A stretch of 64,000 nt of DNA from Proteus faecis (GTDB lineage: Bacteria > Pseudomonadota > Gammaproteobacteria > Enterobacterales > Enterobacteriaceae). Within the stretch, counting starts at the first letter, position 1, and each line of letters starts with the position of its first letter. Location: NCBI RefSeq assembly GCF_003144395.1, contig NZ_PENZ01000034.1:496001-560000 (forward strand), written 5' to 3'. Positions 1-7,613 of the stretch are shown piece after piece. The translations under genes and the position numbers were made by a program. Under the pieces are notes generated by a model. It saw nothing but the letters and a program-made list of their open reading frames with translations. It ran no database searches and was not told the DNA's origin.

Positions 1-76
1 ATTAAAAATAGTCTAAAAATAGAGAAAGGTTCTAAATAAGGAAAATTGCATTGATGAAAAGATTGTTAATTTTGCA

Positions 77-106
77 ACTCCTCACTTTTATACAAAAGCG
101 AGGAGT
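77..106 (-). terminator. Hairpin downstream of murJ (weak terminator candidate)
   Basis: Arms ACTCCTC (77-83) and GAGGAGT (100-106) pair, and an inner CTTTT/AAAAG extends the stem. It lies just past the murJ stop. Neither side carries a strong T-run, so intrinsic termination is uncertain. Confidence 0.4.
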
Positions 107-120
107 CTGTATTATCAGTT

Positions 121-1656
121 TTATAAAGCACGTAGTGAAAAATGGCGAGGTCTAAATCCTAGCGCATACAACGCAACAAAATAACTTCCTGCTCCGACTA
201 CTACAACTAGCAGCAAGCGCAAGATACGCATTAGCATGTTGCCAACATCCCAACTTGGCATGATCCACAACATTCCAACTAATACAGCCGCCATTACGGC
301 AAGCGCGATAATAAGTTTTAATAAGAACACAGGCCAACCAGCTAAAGGCTGATAAATATCTTTCTTACGGATCTGCCAAAACAACATAGAGGCATTAAAA
401 CAAGCCGCAATACCGATCGAGAGCGCAAGACCTACATGTTTTAAACTACCAATAAACGCAAGATTCATTAATTGTGTGAGGATCAATGTTGCAATTGCAA
501 TTTTTACTGGTGTTTTAATATCCTGACGTGAATAAAAACCTGGTGCTAATATTTTTATGATGATAAGCCCCATTAATCCAACACAGTAAGCGATTAACGC
601 CTGTTGTGTCATGAGTGCATCATGCGCATTAAAGTTACCATACTGGAATAAAGACGCTGTTAAAGGTCCAGATAATACCGCTAAACCAATAGTACAAGGC
701 AGTGCTAGTAAGAAACACAGTCTTAATCCCCAATCCATCAATTTTCTATATTCTTCAGTATTACCACTGGCAAAGCTTTTAGATAATGAAGGAAGTAAGA
801 TTGTACCTAATGCAACGCCTAATACCCCTGTCGGTAATTCCATTAAACGGTCTGCATAATACATCCAAGAAACTGATCCAGACACTAAAAAAGAAGCAAA
901 AATCGTATTGATAATTAACGATATTTGACTGACCGACACGCCCAAAATAGCCGGTCCCATCAATCTCATCACACGCCAAACACCACTATTTTTAAATGAA
1001 ACACGCGGTAAAACAAGCATACCGATTTTTTTCAAATGTGGTAATTGATAACCTAGTTGTAATATTCCCCCAGCAACAACTGCCCACGCCAATGCCATAA
1101 CAGGAGGATTACAATAAGGAGCGACCACTAAAGCGAAAAAGATCATACTGACATTGAGTAGCGTTGGTGCAAACGCGGGGACTGAAAAACGATTCCAAGT
1201 ATTTAAAATAGAGCCCGTCAATGAAGCTAATGATATCAGGAAAATATAAGGAAAAGTGATCCGTAATAAATCTGTCGTCAATTGAAACTTATCGGGTGAA
1301 CTACTAAAACCTGGTGCTGTAACATAAATCACCCAAGGCGCAGCAATAATACCAATGACGGTAACTACTGCTAGAATAAGCGTCAGCATACCCGAAACAT
1401 AAGCAATAAAGGTACGCGTAGCTTCCTCACCTTGCTGACTTTTATATTCTGCCAAGATCGGAACAAATGCTTGAGAAAATGCACCTTCCGCAAAAATACG
1501 ACGTAATAAGTTTGGTAATTTAAAAGCAACAAAAAAGGCATCGGTTGCCATACCTGCGCCAAAAATACGCGCAATAATTGCATCACGAATAAATCCTAGT
1601 ACCCGTGAAAATAAGGTCATAGAACTCACTGCTGCAAGTGATTTAAGTAAATTCAT
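121..1656 (-). CDS. murJ: Lipid II flippase MurJ (MviN)
   Basis: Inner-membrane flippase that moves lipid II across the cytoplasmic membrane for peptidoglycan synthesis (MOP exporter superfamily). The 511-residue product matches E. coli MurJ nearly end to end and begins [13 protein letters not shown] with the conserved arginine-rich segment FSRVLGF.RDA and then [13 protein letters not shown]. The rest is a long run of hydrophobic helices, in line with the 14 membrane segments of the family. The reading frame stays open another 27 codons upstream to a TTG at 1737, but the ATG at 1654-1656 gives exactly the conserved N-terminus, so I chose it. A neighbour of rimJ as in other enterobacteria. Essential in E. 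coli. Confidence 0.96.
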   Translation of the reverse strand: MNLLKSLAAVSSMTLFSRVLGFIRDAIIARIFGAGMATDAFFVAFKLPNLLRRIFAEGAFSQAFVPILAEYKSQQGEEATRTFIAYVSGMLTLILAVVTVIGIIAAPWVIYVTAPGFSSSPDKFQLTTDLLRITFPYIFLISLASLTGSILNTWNRFSVPAFAPTLLNVSMIFFALVVAPYCNPPVMALAWAVVAGGILQLGYQLPHLKKIGMLVLPRVSFKNSGVWRVMRLMGPAILGVSVSQISLIINTIFASFLVSGSVSWMYYADRLMELPTGVLGVALGTILLPSLSKSFASGNTEEYRKLMDWGLRLCFLLALPCTIGLAVLSGPLTASLFQYGNFNAHDALMTQQALIAYCVGLMGLIIIKILAPGFYSRQDIKTPVKIAIATLILTQLMNLAFIGSLKHVGLALSIGIAACFNASMLFWQIRKKDIYQPLAGWPVFLLKLIIALAVMAAVLVGMLWIMPSWDVGNMLMRILRLLLVVVVGAGSYFVALYALGFRPRHFSLRAL

Positions 1657-1800
1657 AAAGTCATTCTGATTTTTGTTAAATAGAATAAAAAGAAAGGGAC
1701 TATACTCCGTCTCTAACATCGAAAAATCAATCTTCAATTCGCTAAGAATAGGCTAACTCAGCTTACCTTCGACTAACCAAAGAGATTAAAAAATAGCTTT

Positions 1801-2397
1801 TTATGGCTTCGTGAGTATTTTTCTCAACATCACTTCCAACATCGCGTGCTCCTCCCCCTCATTAAATTCAGGCTCGATAATATTTCTGCCCATAGAACCA
1901 TCTGCGATGACTAACAACCATGTTGCAACTTTCTCTGGTTCAAGTGTTGAGTCTATCTGCCCTTTTTTAATACCGTTTTTCAACATGGCAATCAAACGCT
2001 GTTTGTTTTTTCTTTCATTTTCAATAAAAATCTCGTGAATGCTCGCATTACGCGATGCTTCAGCAAAAATTTCAATACTAATACGCGCATATTCGGGGTG
2101 ATTATAGAGCGCTATAATTTCCTTTATTAAATCGATGATTGCTTGAATACACTCTTCTTCGGCTTCATAGCGACAAAAGATATCATTAAACAGGTGTATA
2201 TCCTCTAGTGCAATCGCCTCAATAATCGAGTTTTTATTCGGAAAGTAATGAAATACATTTCCAGGGCTCATGCCTGCTTCATGACAGATTTCTGCTGTTG
2301 ATGTCGAGTGAAAACCTTTTACAGCAAAGCAACGTATTGCAGCATCAATAATATGCTTCATTTTCGCTTTTTGTTTTTCAGTAACAGTCTTGTTCAT
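1801..2397 (-). CDS. TetR/AcrR family transcriptional regulator
   Basis: 198 residues with an N-terminal TetR-type helix-turn-helix at roughly residues 13-59: an IIDAAIRCFAVKGF helix, a TSTAEICHEAGMS recognition region and then the family hallmark GNVFHYFPNKNSI. The C-terminal two thirds are helical and carry the ligand-binding/dimerisation domain; the ligand cannot be told from sequence. It is divergent from an acetyltransferase gene, and the 100-bp gap holds two copies of a 16-bp palindrome, so autoregulation and control of the neighbour are likely (inference). The frame starts at ATG with MNKTVTEKQK. Confidence 0.85.
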   Translation of the reverse strand: MNKTVTEKQKAKMKHIIDAAIRCFAVKGFHSTSTAEICHEAGMSPGNVFHYFPNKNSIIEAIALEDIHLFNDIFCRYEAEEECIQAIIDLIKEIIALYNHPEYARISIEIFAEASRNASIHEIFIENERKNKQRLIAMLKNGIKKGQIDSTLEPEKVATWLLVIADGSMGRNIIEPEFNEGEEHAMLEVMLRKILTKP

Positions 2398-2426
2398 AAC
2401 ATAAAAAATCTCTGGACAAAATAAAT

Positions 2427-2466
2427 TAGACTGAATAGTCTATAAATAACTAGACCAAGCAGTCTA
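2427..2466. promoter_or_regulatory. Two tandem palindromic operators for the TetR regulator
   Basis: TAGACTGAATAGTCTA (2427-2442) is a perfect inverted repeat TAGACT-N4-AGTCTA. TAGACCAAGCAGTCTA (2451-2466) is the same palindrome with one mismatched arm base. They are spaced 24 bp start to start (a bit over two helical turns) and sit 30 bp from the regulator start and 36 bp from the acetyltransferase start. This is the layout of an autoregulatory TetR site; binding is inferred. Confidence 0.75.
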
Positions 2467-2501
2467 AAAAGTTAACCCTATTATTGCAGAGTAACGATAT
2501 C

Positions 2502-3137
2502 ATGCAATTACTTCATGAACACTATCAGCTTCGTGTTGCAGAGCCTTCAGATATTCCTGAAATTATTCAATTATTTGCACAAGCATTTCGCTTTAAATTG
2601 AACGCTTTTAATATTGATAGCACTAATCTTAACCAATGTCGGCAATTAGAGGCTATTTGGAATTCATTAACATGTAAAAAAAATAGCCAACAATTTATTG
2701 TCACTGATGATGGAAAGATAATTGCAACATTTTGTTTAGTGGTAAAAGAAAACAACTTTATTTCAAATCCTTTTATTAAAATACCTTTCTTGAATTATTG
2801 GCGTTTTGGTATTGCTCATTATATTAAGCAAAAGATTTTCTTTTCTTTATTTGATTATACACCAAATGAAAATGAGGCTTATTTGGCACACATTGCCGTT
2901 TTATCATCATATCAAGGACATGGTATTGCCTACGCTATACTGGAGTGGATAACCCAATATAGTAAAGATATTCTGAAAAAAGCCTATTTATCACTTTATG
3001 TCGATATTCATCATAAGGGTGCACTTTATTTGTATAAAAAGAATGGATTTTATATTGAAAAAGAAGAATCATCGCGCTTAACACAGTCTATTTTCCATAT
3101 TCAACATTGGTACTATATGTTGAAAAAACTGACTTAG
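2502..3137 (+). CDS. GNAT family N-acetyltransferase
   Basis: 211 residues. The acetyl-CoA binding core is visible late in the protein: AYLAHIAVLSSYQGHGIAYAI, with the Q-G-x-G-I/x-A loop of GNAT motif A, followed by the C-terminal YLYKKNGFYIEKEE segment typical of motif B. The substrate is unknown. An in-frame TTG at 2484 would add six residues; I prefer ATG at 2502 because it follows a purine-rich GAG and is a standard start. It is divergent from the TetR gene and shares its operators, so it is probably the regulator's target. Confidence 0.78.
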   Translation: MQLLHEHYQLRVAEPSDIPEIIQLFAQAFRFKLNAFNIDSTNLNQCRQLEAIWNSLTCKKNSQQFIVTDDGKIIATFCLVVKENNFISNPFIKIPFLNYWRFGIAHYIKQKIFFSLFDYTPNENEAYLAHIAVLSSYQGHGIAYAILEWITQYSKDILKKAYLSLYVDIHHKGALYLYKKNGFYIEKEESSRLTQSIFHIQHWYYMLKKLT

Positions 3138-3178
3138 GTGACCTATTAGCTATCCCTTTTACTATAAAAAATTGGTAG

Positions 3179-3228
3179 AAGCACTGACATAAGGGTATTT
3201 TTAATATAATAATAAGCAGTGCTTTTCT
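3179..3228 (+). terminator. Terminator candidate between the GNAT gene and rimJ
   Basis: Arms AAGCACTG (3179-3186) and CAGTGCTT (3217-3224) are complementary and followed by TT and CTTC. The loop of about 30 nt is long, so strength is uncertain. The two flanking genes converge here. Confidence 0.4.
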
Positions 3229-3244
3229 TCCATGATGACCAATA

Positions 3245-3826
3245 TTAACGTTTAAAATAAGTTCGCGTTGTTAATGCAGTCAGTACGTGATCTCGCCACT
3301 CTTGATTAATTTGCAGATAGTTTTTGGCGTATCCTTCACGTTCAAAACCATGTTTAGCTAATAGGTTTCCACTGCGTAAATTATGAGGCATATAATTCGC
3401 CATAATACGATGCATCCCTTGTTGTCGTTGCATATAGCGAAGTGTTTCTGTTAACGCTTCAGACATATAGCCATGACCTTGCCATTTTTCACCGACTGAA
3501 TACCCCAAAAAACAGGCATTAAAAGCGCCACGCATCACATTGCTATAATTAGCAACACCGATAACTTCATCTTCTTTTTGTGTTAATAGCAGAAAATGAA
3601 AAGCACTTTCTTGTCGGTGTAATTCATTCATAAATTGTAAACGATGTTCCCAACCAGAAGGTAAATAATGTGTTTTGTCTCTTACGGGTTCCCATGGAAT
3701 TAAAAAACGACGGTTTAATGTATAATAATCAGCCAATCTTTCAGCATCTCGCTCGTATGCTAAACGAATGACCATTCTCTGTGTTTCAAAACGAATTTTA
3801 GGAATTCCGCCACGATAACCAAACAT
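3245..3826 (-). CDS. rimJ: Ribosomal protein S5-alanine N-acetyltransferase RimJ
   Basis: GNAT enzyme that acetylates the N-terminal alanine of ribosomal protein S5. The 193-residue product aligns along its whole length with E. coli RimJ (194 aa): it starts [10 protein letters not shown], has the [10 protein letters not shown] segment, the acetyl-CoA motif [14 protein letters not shown] at about residues 113-126, and the C-terminal [16 protein letters not shown]. It is divergent from mdtH, as in E. coli, which supports orthology. Confidence 0.95.
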   Translation of the reverse strand: MFGYRGGIPKIRFETQRMVIRLAYERDAERLADYYTLNRRFLIPWEPVRDKTHYLPSGWEHRLQFMNELHRQESAFHFLLLTQKEDEVIGVANYSNVMRGAFNACFLGYSVGEKWQGHGYMSEALTETLRYMQRQQGMHRIMANYMPHNLRSGNLLAKHGFEREGYAKNYLQINQEWRDHVLTALTTRTYFKR

Positions 3827-4024
3827 TACGATCTCATTATCCTTTGATATAAAATAAGTCTAATTCTGAAGCAACTCTTCTTATTCTGCCACTAACCTTA
3901 ATAAAAAAATATCATCTTTAATTTACTAGGAATTAAGCATATTTAGAGACAGAATAGTCGAAGAAATAAATTATTTCATTCCCCCCTTATTTTATTTAAA
4001 TTATTTGCTTATTGATGGTGAGTA

Positions 4025-5227
4025 ATGGCGCTGGTGACACAAGCCCGTACTTTGGGTAAATACTTTCTCCTAATTGACAATATGTTAGTTGTCTTAGGTT
4101 TTTTCGTCGTTTTTCCGCTTATTTCTATTCGTTTCGTCGAACAATTAGGTTGGGCTGGTGTTATTGTCGGCTTTGCATTAGGGCTTAGACAATTAGTACA
4201 ACAAGGTCTCGGCATTTTTGGTGGCGCAATTGCAGACCGTTTTGGTGCAAAGCCAATGATAATAACGGGCATGTTATTACGCGCTTTAGGTTTTGCTTTA
4301 ATGGCAATGGCAGATCAACCTTGGATACTTTGGTTATCTTGCATTTTATCTGCATTAGGCGGCACTTTATTTGATCCCCCTCGCACAGCGCTAGTTATCA
4401 AATTAACCCGTCCTTATGAGCGCGGTCGTTTTTACTCTTTATTACTAATGCAAGATAGTGCTGGCGCCGTTATTGGTGCACTCATCGGTAGCTGGTTATT
4501 ACAATATGATTTTCATTTAGTTTGTTGGGTCGGTGCGGGTGTTTTTGTTATCGCAGCCTTATTTAATGCTTGGTTATTACCTGCTTATCGTATATCTACA
4601 ACTCGAACACCGATTAAAGAAGGATTAAAACGAGTATTTCTTGATAAGCGTTTTGTCTGTTATGTCTTAACGCTAACAGGTTATTTTGTATTATCCGTTC
4701 AAGTTATGTTGATGTTTCCTATTATTGTCAATGATATTGCGGGTACGCCAACTGCCGTAAAATGGATGTATGCCATTGAAGCCCTACTTTCTTTAACGTT
4801 GCTTTATCCTATTGCTCGCTGGAGTGAAAAACATTTCAAATTAGAACAGCGCTTAATGGCTGGCTTATTTTTAATGAGCATTAGTATGTTCCCTGTTGGT
4901 ATGATCCATTCATTACAAAGCATCTTCTTAATTATTGGCCTATTTTATCTTGGTACTATTACAGCAGAGCCTGCACGCGAAACATTAAGTGCATCACTTG
5001 CCGATCCTCGAGCTCGTGGTAGTTATATGGGCTTTAGCCGATTAGGCTTAGCGTTTGGTGGTGCAATTGGATATACAGGTGGTGGATGGATGTATGATTT
5101 AGGCAATCAATTTGATATGCCTGAATTGCCTTGGTTCTTACTAGGAACTGTAGGTTTAATAACACTTTATGCATTACATCGCCAATTTAATCGTAAAAAA
5201 ATAGAAACAGCCATGCTTACTCCCTAA
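4025..5227 (+). CDS. mdtH: MFS multidrug efflux transporter MdtH
   Basis: Proton-driven drug efflux protein of the major facilitator superfamily (DHA1 type) in the inner membrane. The 400-residue product matches E. coli MdtH (402 aa) throughout: an N-terminal [19 protein letters not shown] helix, MFS motif [13 protein letters not shown] at residues 66-77, and the second-half [19 protein letters not shown]. About twelve hydrophobic segments are seen. Substrate range is not readable from sequence (E. coli MdtH is linked to quinolone resistance). Confidence 0.94.
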   Translation: MALVTQARTLGKYFLLIDNMLVVLGFFVVFPLISIRFVEQLGWAGVIVGFALGLRQLVQQGLGIFGGAIADRFGAKPMIITGMLLRALGFALMAMADQPWILWLSCILSALGGTLFDPPRTALVIKLTRPYERGRFYSLLLMQDSAGAVIGALIGSWLLQYDFHLVCWVGAGVFVIAALFNAWLLPAYRISTTRTPIKEGLKRVFLDKRFVCYVLTLTGYFVLSVQVMLMFPIIVNDIAGTPTAVKWMYAIEALLSLTLLYPIARWSEKHFKLEQRLMAGLFLMSISMFPVGMIHSLQSIFLIIGLFYLGTITAEPARETLSASLADPRARGSYMGFSRLGLAFGGAIGYTGGGWMYDLGNQFDMPELPWFLLGTVGLITLYALHRQFNRKKIETAMLTP

Positions 5228-5269
5228 AGATCAGTTAAACTCTTAGTTATCAATGATCAAGGAGTGTTT

Positions 5270-5824
5270 ATGAAAGCCATTTTTCTAACAACTGTATTAG
5301 TATTAACAAGCTTAGTCTCTGGGTGTGATCAACTCAAGCAATTTGATGTGAGTGAAAATCTTATTAATGACTATATCAGCCAAAAAATAAATCTCCAGAA
5401 ACATATTGGTGAAGATGAAGTTGTATCCGCTGATATTAAATTGAGTAATCTTTCCATTCAAATTGGTCGTACTGAGCCCGGTAAAATTAATCTTTCTGGT
5501 ACAACCGATCTGATAATTAATTCGTTCTTTGGCAAGACAAGCGCTAAAGTTGAGCTTACATTATCAGGCCAACCTTCTTATCAAGCAGATAAAGGAGCGA
5601 TATACATAAAATCAATGACTATTGATAGTTATAAAGTCTCTCCAGAAAAAATGGATGCTGTGGTGGTGGCACTAAAACCTTATTTAGATACAACAATCGC
5701 GACTTACTTTGATAATCATCCTGTTTACGTTCTTAATCCAGAAAAAAACAGCGCTGAAGCCGCCGCGTTTAAACTGGCTAAAGGAATTGAAGTTAAACCT
5801 GGTAAATTCGTTATCCAGCTCTAA
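5270..5824 (+). CDS. yceB: DUF1439 lipoprotein YceB
   Basis: 184-residue lipoprotein: signal peptide with lipobox LVSGC, acylated Cys at residue 19. It shares with E. coli YceB the IQIGRTEPGKI region and the C-terminal AAAFKLAKGIEVKPGKFVI. DUF1439 proteins are envelope lipoproteins of unclear function. I start at ATG 5270 because AAGGAG ends 6 nt upstream; the in-frame GTG at 5264 overlaps that ribosome site and cannot be used with it. It lies immediately downstream of mdtH on the same strand (42 nt). Confidence 0.88.
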   Translation: MKAIFLTTVLVLTSLVSGCDQLKQFDVSENLINDYISQKINLQKHIGEDEVVSADIKLSNLSIQIGRTEPGKINLSGTTDLIINSFFGKTSAKVELTLSGQPSYQADKGAIYIKSMTIDSYKVSPEKMDAVVVALKPYLDTTIATYFDNHPVYVLNPEKNSAEAAAFKLAKGIEVKPGKFVIQL

Positions 5825-5867
5825 TAGTTACGCGAGTTAATTAAAAATATTTATCGTCATTAATGAG

Positions 5868-5896
5868 AAAGGCAAACCTAATGGTTTGCCTTTTTT
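5868..5896. terminator. Intrinsic terminator between yceB and ycdY
   Basis: GGCAAACC (5871-5878), loop TAAT, GGTTTGCC (5883-5890), then six T. A-rich bases on the left extend the stem and could also serve ycdY arriving from the other strand. Confidence 0.85.
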
Positions 5897-5932
5897 ATGA
5901 ATACTAGAATACTTTTACAAAGAAATATTATA

Positions 5933-6514
5933 TTACTCGGCTTCTGTATTTTCTGTCTTATCACTCTCTTCATCATCAGAGAGCTCTTCACGTAATGCGG
6001 ATAACGCACCACGTGCAATACCAGCTAGTGTACGATAAAAGCCACTTGTTGCATAAGCTTCAACCTTACCTAAAAATGTTCCCGCCCAAGGTAGCAGATA
6101 CTCATCAAACAATTGTATTTGTGCTAATACTTCATCTTCTGCAGAGTTATCTTCAAGCCACGACGCAGCCAGTAATAAAGCACCAAAACTGTCTGTTGCA
6201 TTATCAGTAACAGGCATACCCCTTATGACTAAGAATTGACGAATATCATCTTCTTTGATCTCTTCATAATCATGGGCATAAACAGACACAGCGGGCACTT
6301 CACCTCCAAAAAGAGATTGATAATCAGCTTCTACAATAGCCAAATCTTTGACGTTATTTTTTAATGCATTAAATAACTCATCTTGCTCTAATGGCCATAG
6401 TTGACTAAGTTTTCCTTCACCAATCATTTTAATAATTGGAGATAGAATCGGATCTATGGGAGCGCGCTGAAATAATGTGCCTAAAAGTCGGCAAACTATT
6501 GAAAATTCATTCAT
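5933..6514 (-). CDS. ycdY: TorD/DmsD-family redox enzyme maturation chaperone YcdY
   Basis: 193-residue, all-helical chaperone of the TorD family, which assists cofactor loading or targeting of molybdoenzymes and related metalloproteins; E. coli YcdY is reported as partner of the YcdX zinc phosphatase. It matches E. coli YcdY from MNEFSIVCRLLG through LLLAASWLEDNSAEDE and EYLLPWAGTFLGKVEA, the conserved TorD core. The C-terminus is unusually acidic (SDDEESDKTENTEAE). ycdX and ycdZ, its E. coli neighbours, are not present in this window. Confidence 0.87.
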   Translation of the reverse strand: MNEFSIVCRLLGTLFQRAPIDPILSPIIKMIGEGKLSQLWPLEQDELFNALKNNVKDLAIVEADYQSLFGGEVPAVSVYAHDYEEIKEDDIRQFLVIRGMPVTDNATDSFGALLLAASWLEDNSAEDEVLAQIQLFDEYLLPWAGTFLGKVEAYATSGFYRTLAGIARGALSALREELSDDEESDKTENTEAE

Positions 6515-6641
6515 TGTATTTTTATCCTAAAAAGTTTCGCGTTATTGTGCTTTTAATAGAAAGAAAATCAACTTTTTTCGCCCTTTCTCTTTATATTGTT
6601 AATATTAATCTTACTATCTTTAATCACTTAAAACAGAAAAA

Positions 6642-6685
6642 GCGCGCTCTTATATTAAGTCTTTTACTTAATATAAGAAACGCGC
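6642..6685 (-). terminator. Intrinsic terminator of the 2OG oxygenase gene
   Basis: A perfect 13-bp stem (6648-6660 with 6666-6678, loop CTTTT) is extended by GCGCG (6642-6646) pairing with CGCGC (6681-6685). Read on the minus strand the hairpin is followed by TTTTTCTGTTTT, so it ends the transcript of the oxygenase gene before ycdY. Confidence 0.85.
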
Positions 6686-6766
6686 CTAATCCCATGCTAT
6701 TTATAAAGTAGTTTTATAAAAAAGTATTAAAAACGACTTTATGACAACAGCATTTTATTGCATTTG

Positions 6767-7375
6767 TTAACTGGCTATATCAAGAAAATTATCTCTTACA
6801 CCATTCACGCGAAACCATCCTGCAATACTTATTCTCTCTTTATTAGTAGGAAGTACTTCATGAGGAAATTGTTCTGAAAGGAAAACGACCAAACGTCCAC
6901 CTTTAGGCTCAACTGTCGCAAGTTGATTATTTTCCAAATCATAAATAACTAACTCACCACCGTCTTCTTTTTTCCAATCCTCATTAAGATACAATACTGT
7001 CGTTAAACGTCGAGTAACATTCTCTTTAAATGCATCCAGATGTTTTTTATAAAAAGCACCTTTTTCATAACAAGCAAAATGCGCTTCGTATTCAAAAAGT
7101 CCTAGAAAAAACTCACGGTTGACTGCGCTCTGAATAGACGCCATTTGCATTAAGTAATGCTGAACCGGCATCCCCATTTCAGGTTCTAACCAACGTATTT
7201 TATCACTCCGAATTGTTGTTTCTTCAAGCCTATTCTCATGACGACCAATACGTGCTTGTTGTGTCTTACCATCAAAACAAGCGCTTAATTGTTGAACAGC
7301 CTCTGGTGTGAGGAAATTATCCCATACACACCATCCTTTCTCTGCTATTTGCTCAAGAAGCTCTGCTATATTCAT
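6767..7375 (-). CDS. 2-oxoglutarate/Fe(II)-dependent oxygenase (SM-20/prolyl-hydroxylase-like)
   Basis: 202-residue dioxygenase that should use Fe(II), O2 and 2-oxoglutarate. The double-stranded beta-helix core carries the facial triad H112-x-D114 (in KKHLDAFKENV) and the distal H172 (QFPHEV), with R181 in ERISIAGWF as the likely 2-oxoglutarate salt-bridge residue. It belongs to the 2OG-FeII_Oxy_3 type; the target is unknown (related bacterial enzymes hydroxylate proteins). The frame is open 21 codons further upstream, but the ATG at 7373-7375 (MNIAELLEQ) begins the conserved N-terminus. It is followed by its own terminator. Confidence 0.8.
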   Translation of the reverse strand: MNIAELLEQIAEKGWCVWDNFLTPEAVQQLSACFDGKTQQARIGRHENRLEETTIRSDKIRWLEPEMGMPVQHYLMQMASIQSAVNREFFLGLFEYEAHFACYEKGAFYKKHLDAFKENVTRRLTTVLYLNEDWKKEDGGELVIYDLENNQLATVEPKGGRLVVFLSEQFPHEVLPTNKERISIAGWFRVNGVRDNFLDIAS

Positions 7376-7540
7376 AAAGTATATTGTCTGATAAACATGG
7401 GAGCTTACTTTATAACACCAAGTATAGAAAAATGACAATTTAATAAATTTATCTTTCTGATAACGTCAATTAATCAGATATTAATACTATAAAAATAGAA
7501 TCTACGAGAATAAATAAAATATCATGCTATTTAAGACGTA

Positions 7541-7575
7541 GAAAAATATCTTGATAAACAGAATGTTATCAAGAT
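7541..7575 (-). terminator. Intrinsic terminator of the 990-residue gene
   Basis: Arms ATCTTGATAA (7548-7557) and TTATCAAGAT (7566-7575) with an 8-nt loop. On the minus strand a run of five T follows the stem, 38 bp after the stop codon of the large gene. The rest of 7376-7613 is AT-rich with no gene seen. Confidence 0.8.
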
Positions 7576-7613
7576 GTTTTAATTTCACATTTAAAACATA
7601 ATAGAATGTTTTT

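Noticed and set aside
1657-1737. 27-codon upstream extension of murJ
   Set aside because: Starts with TTG and precedes the exactly conserved MurJ N-terminus.
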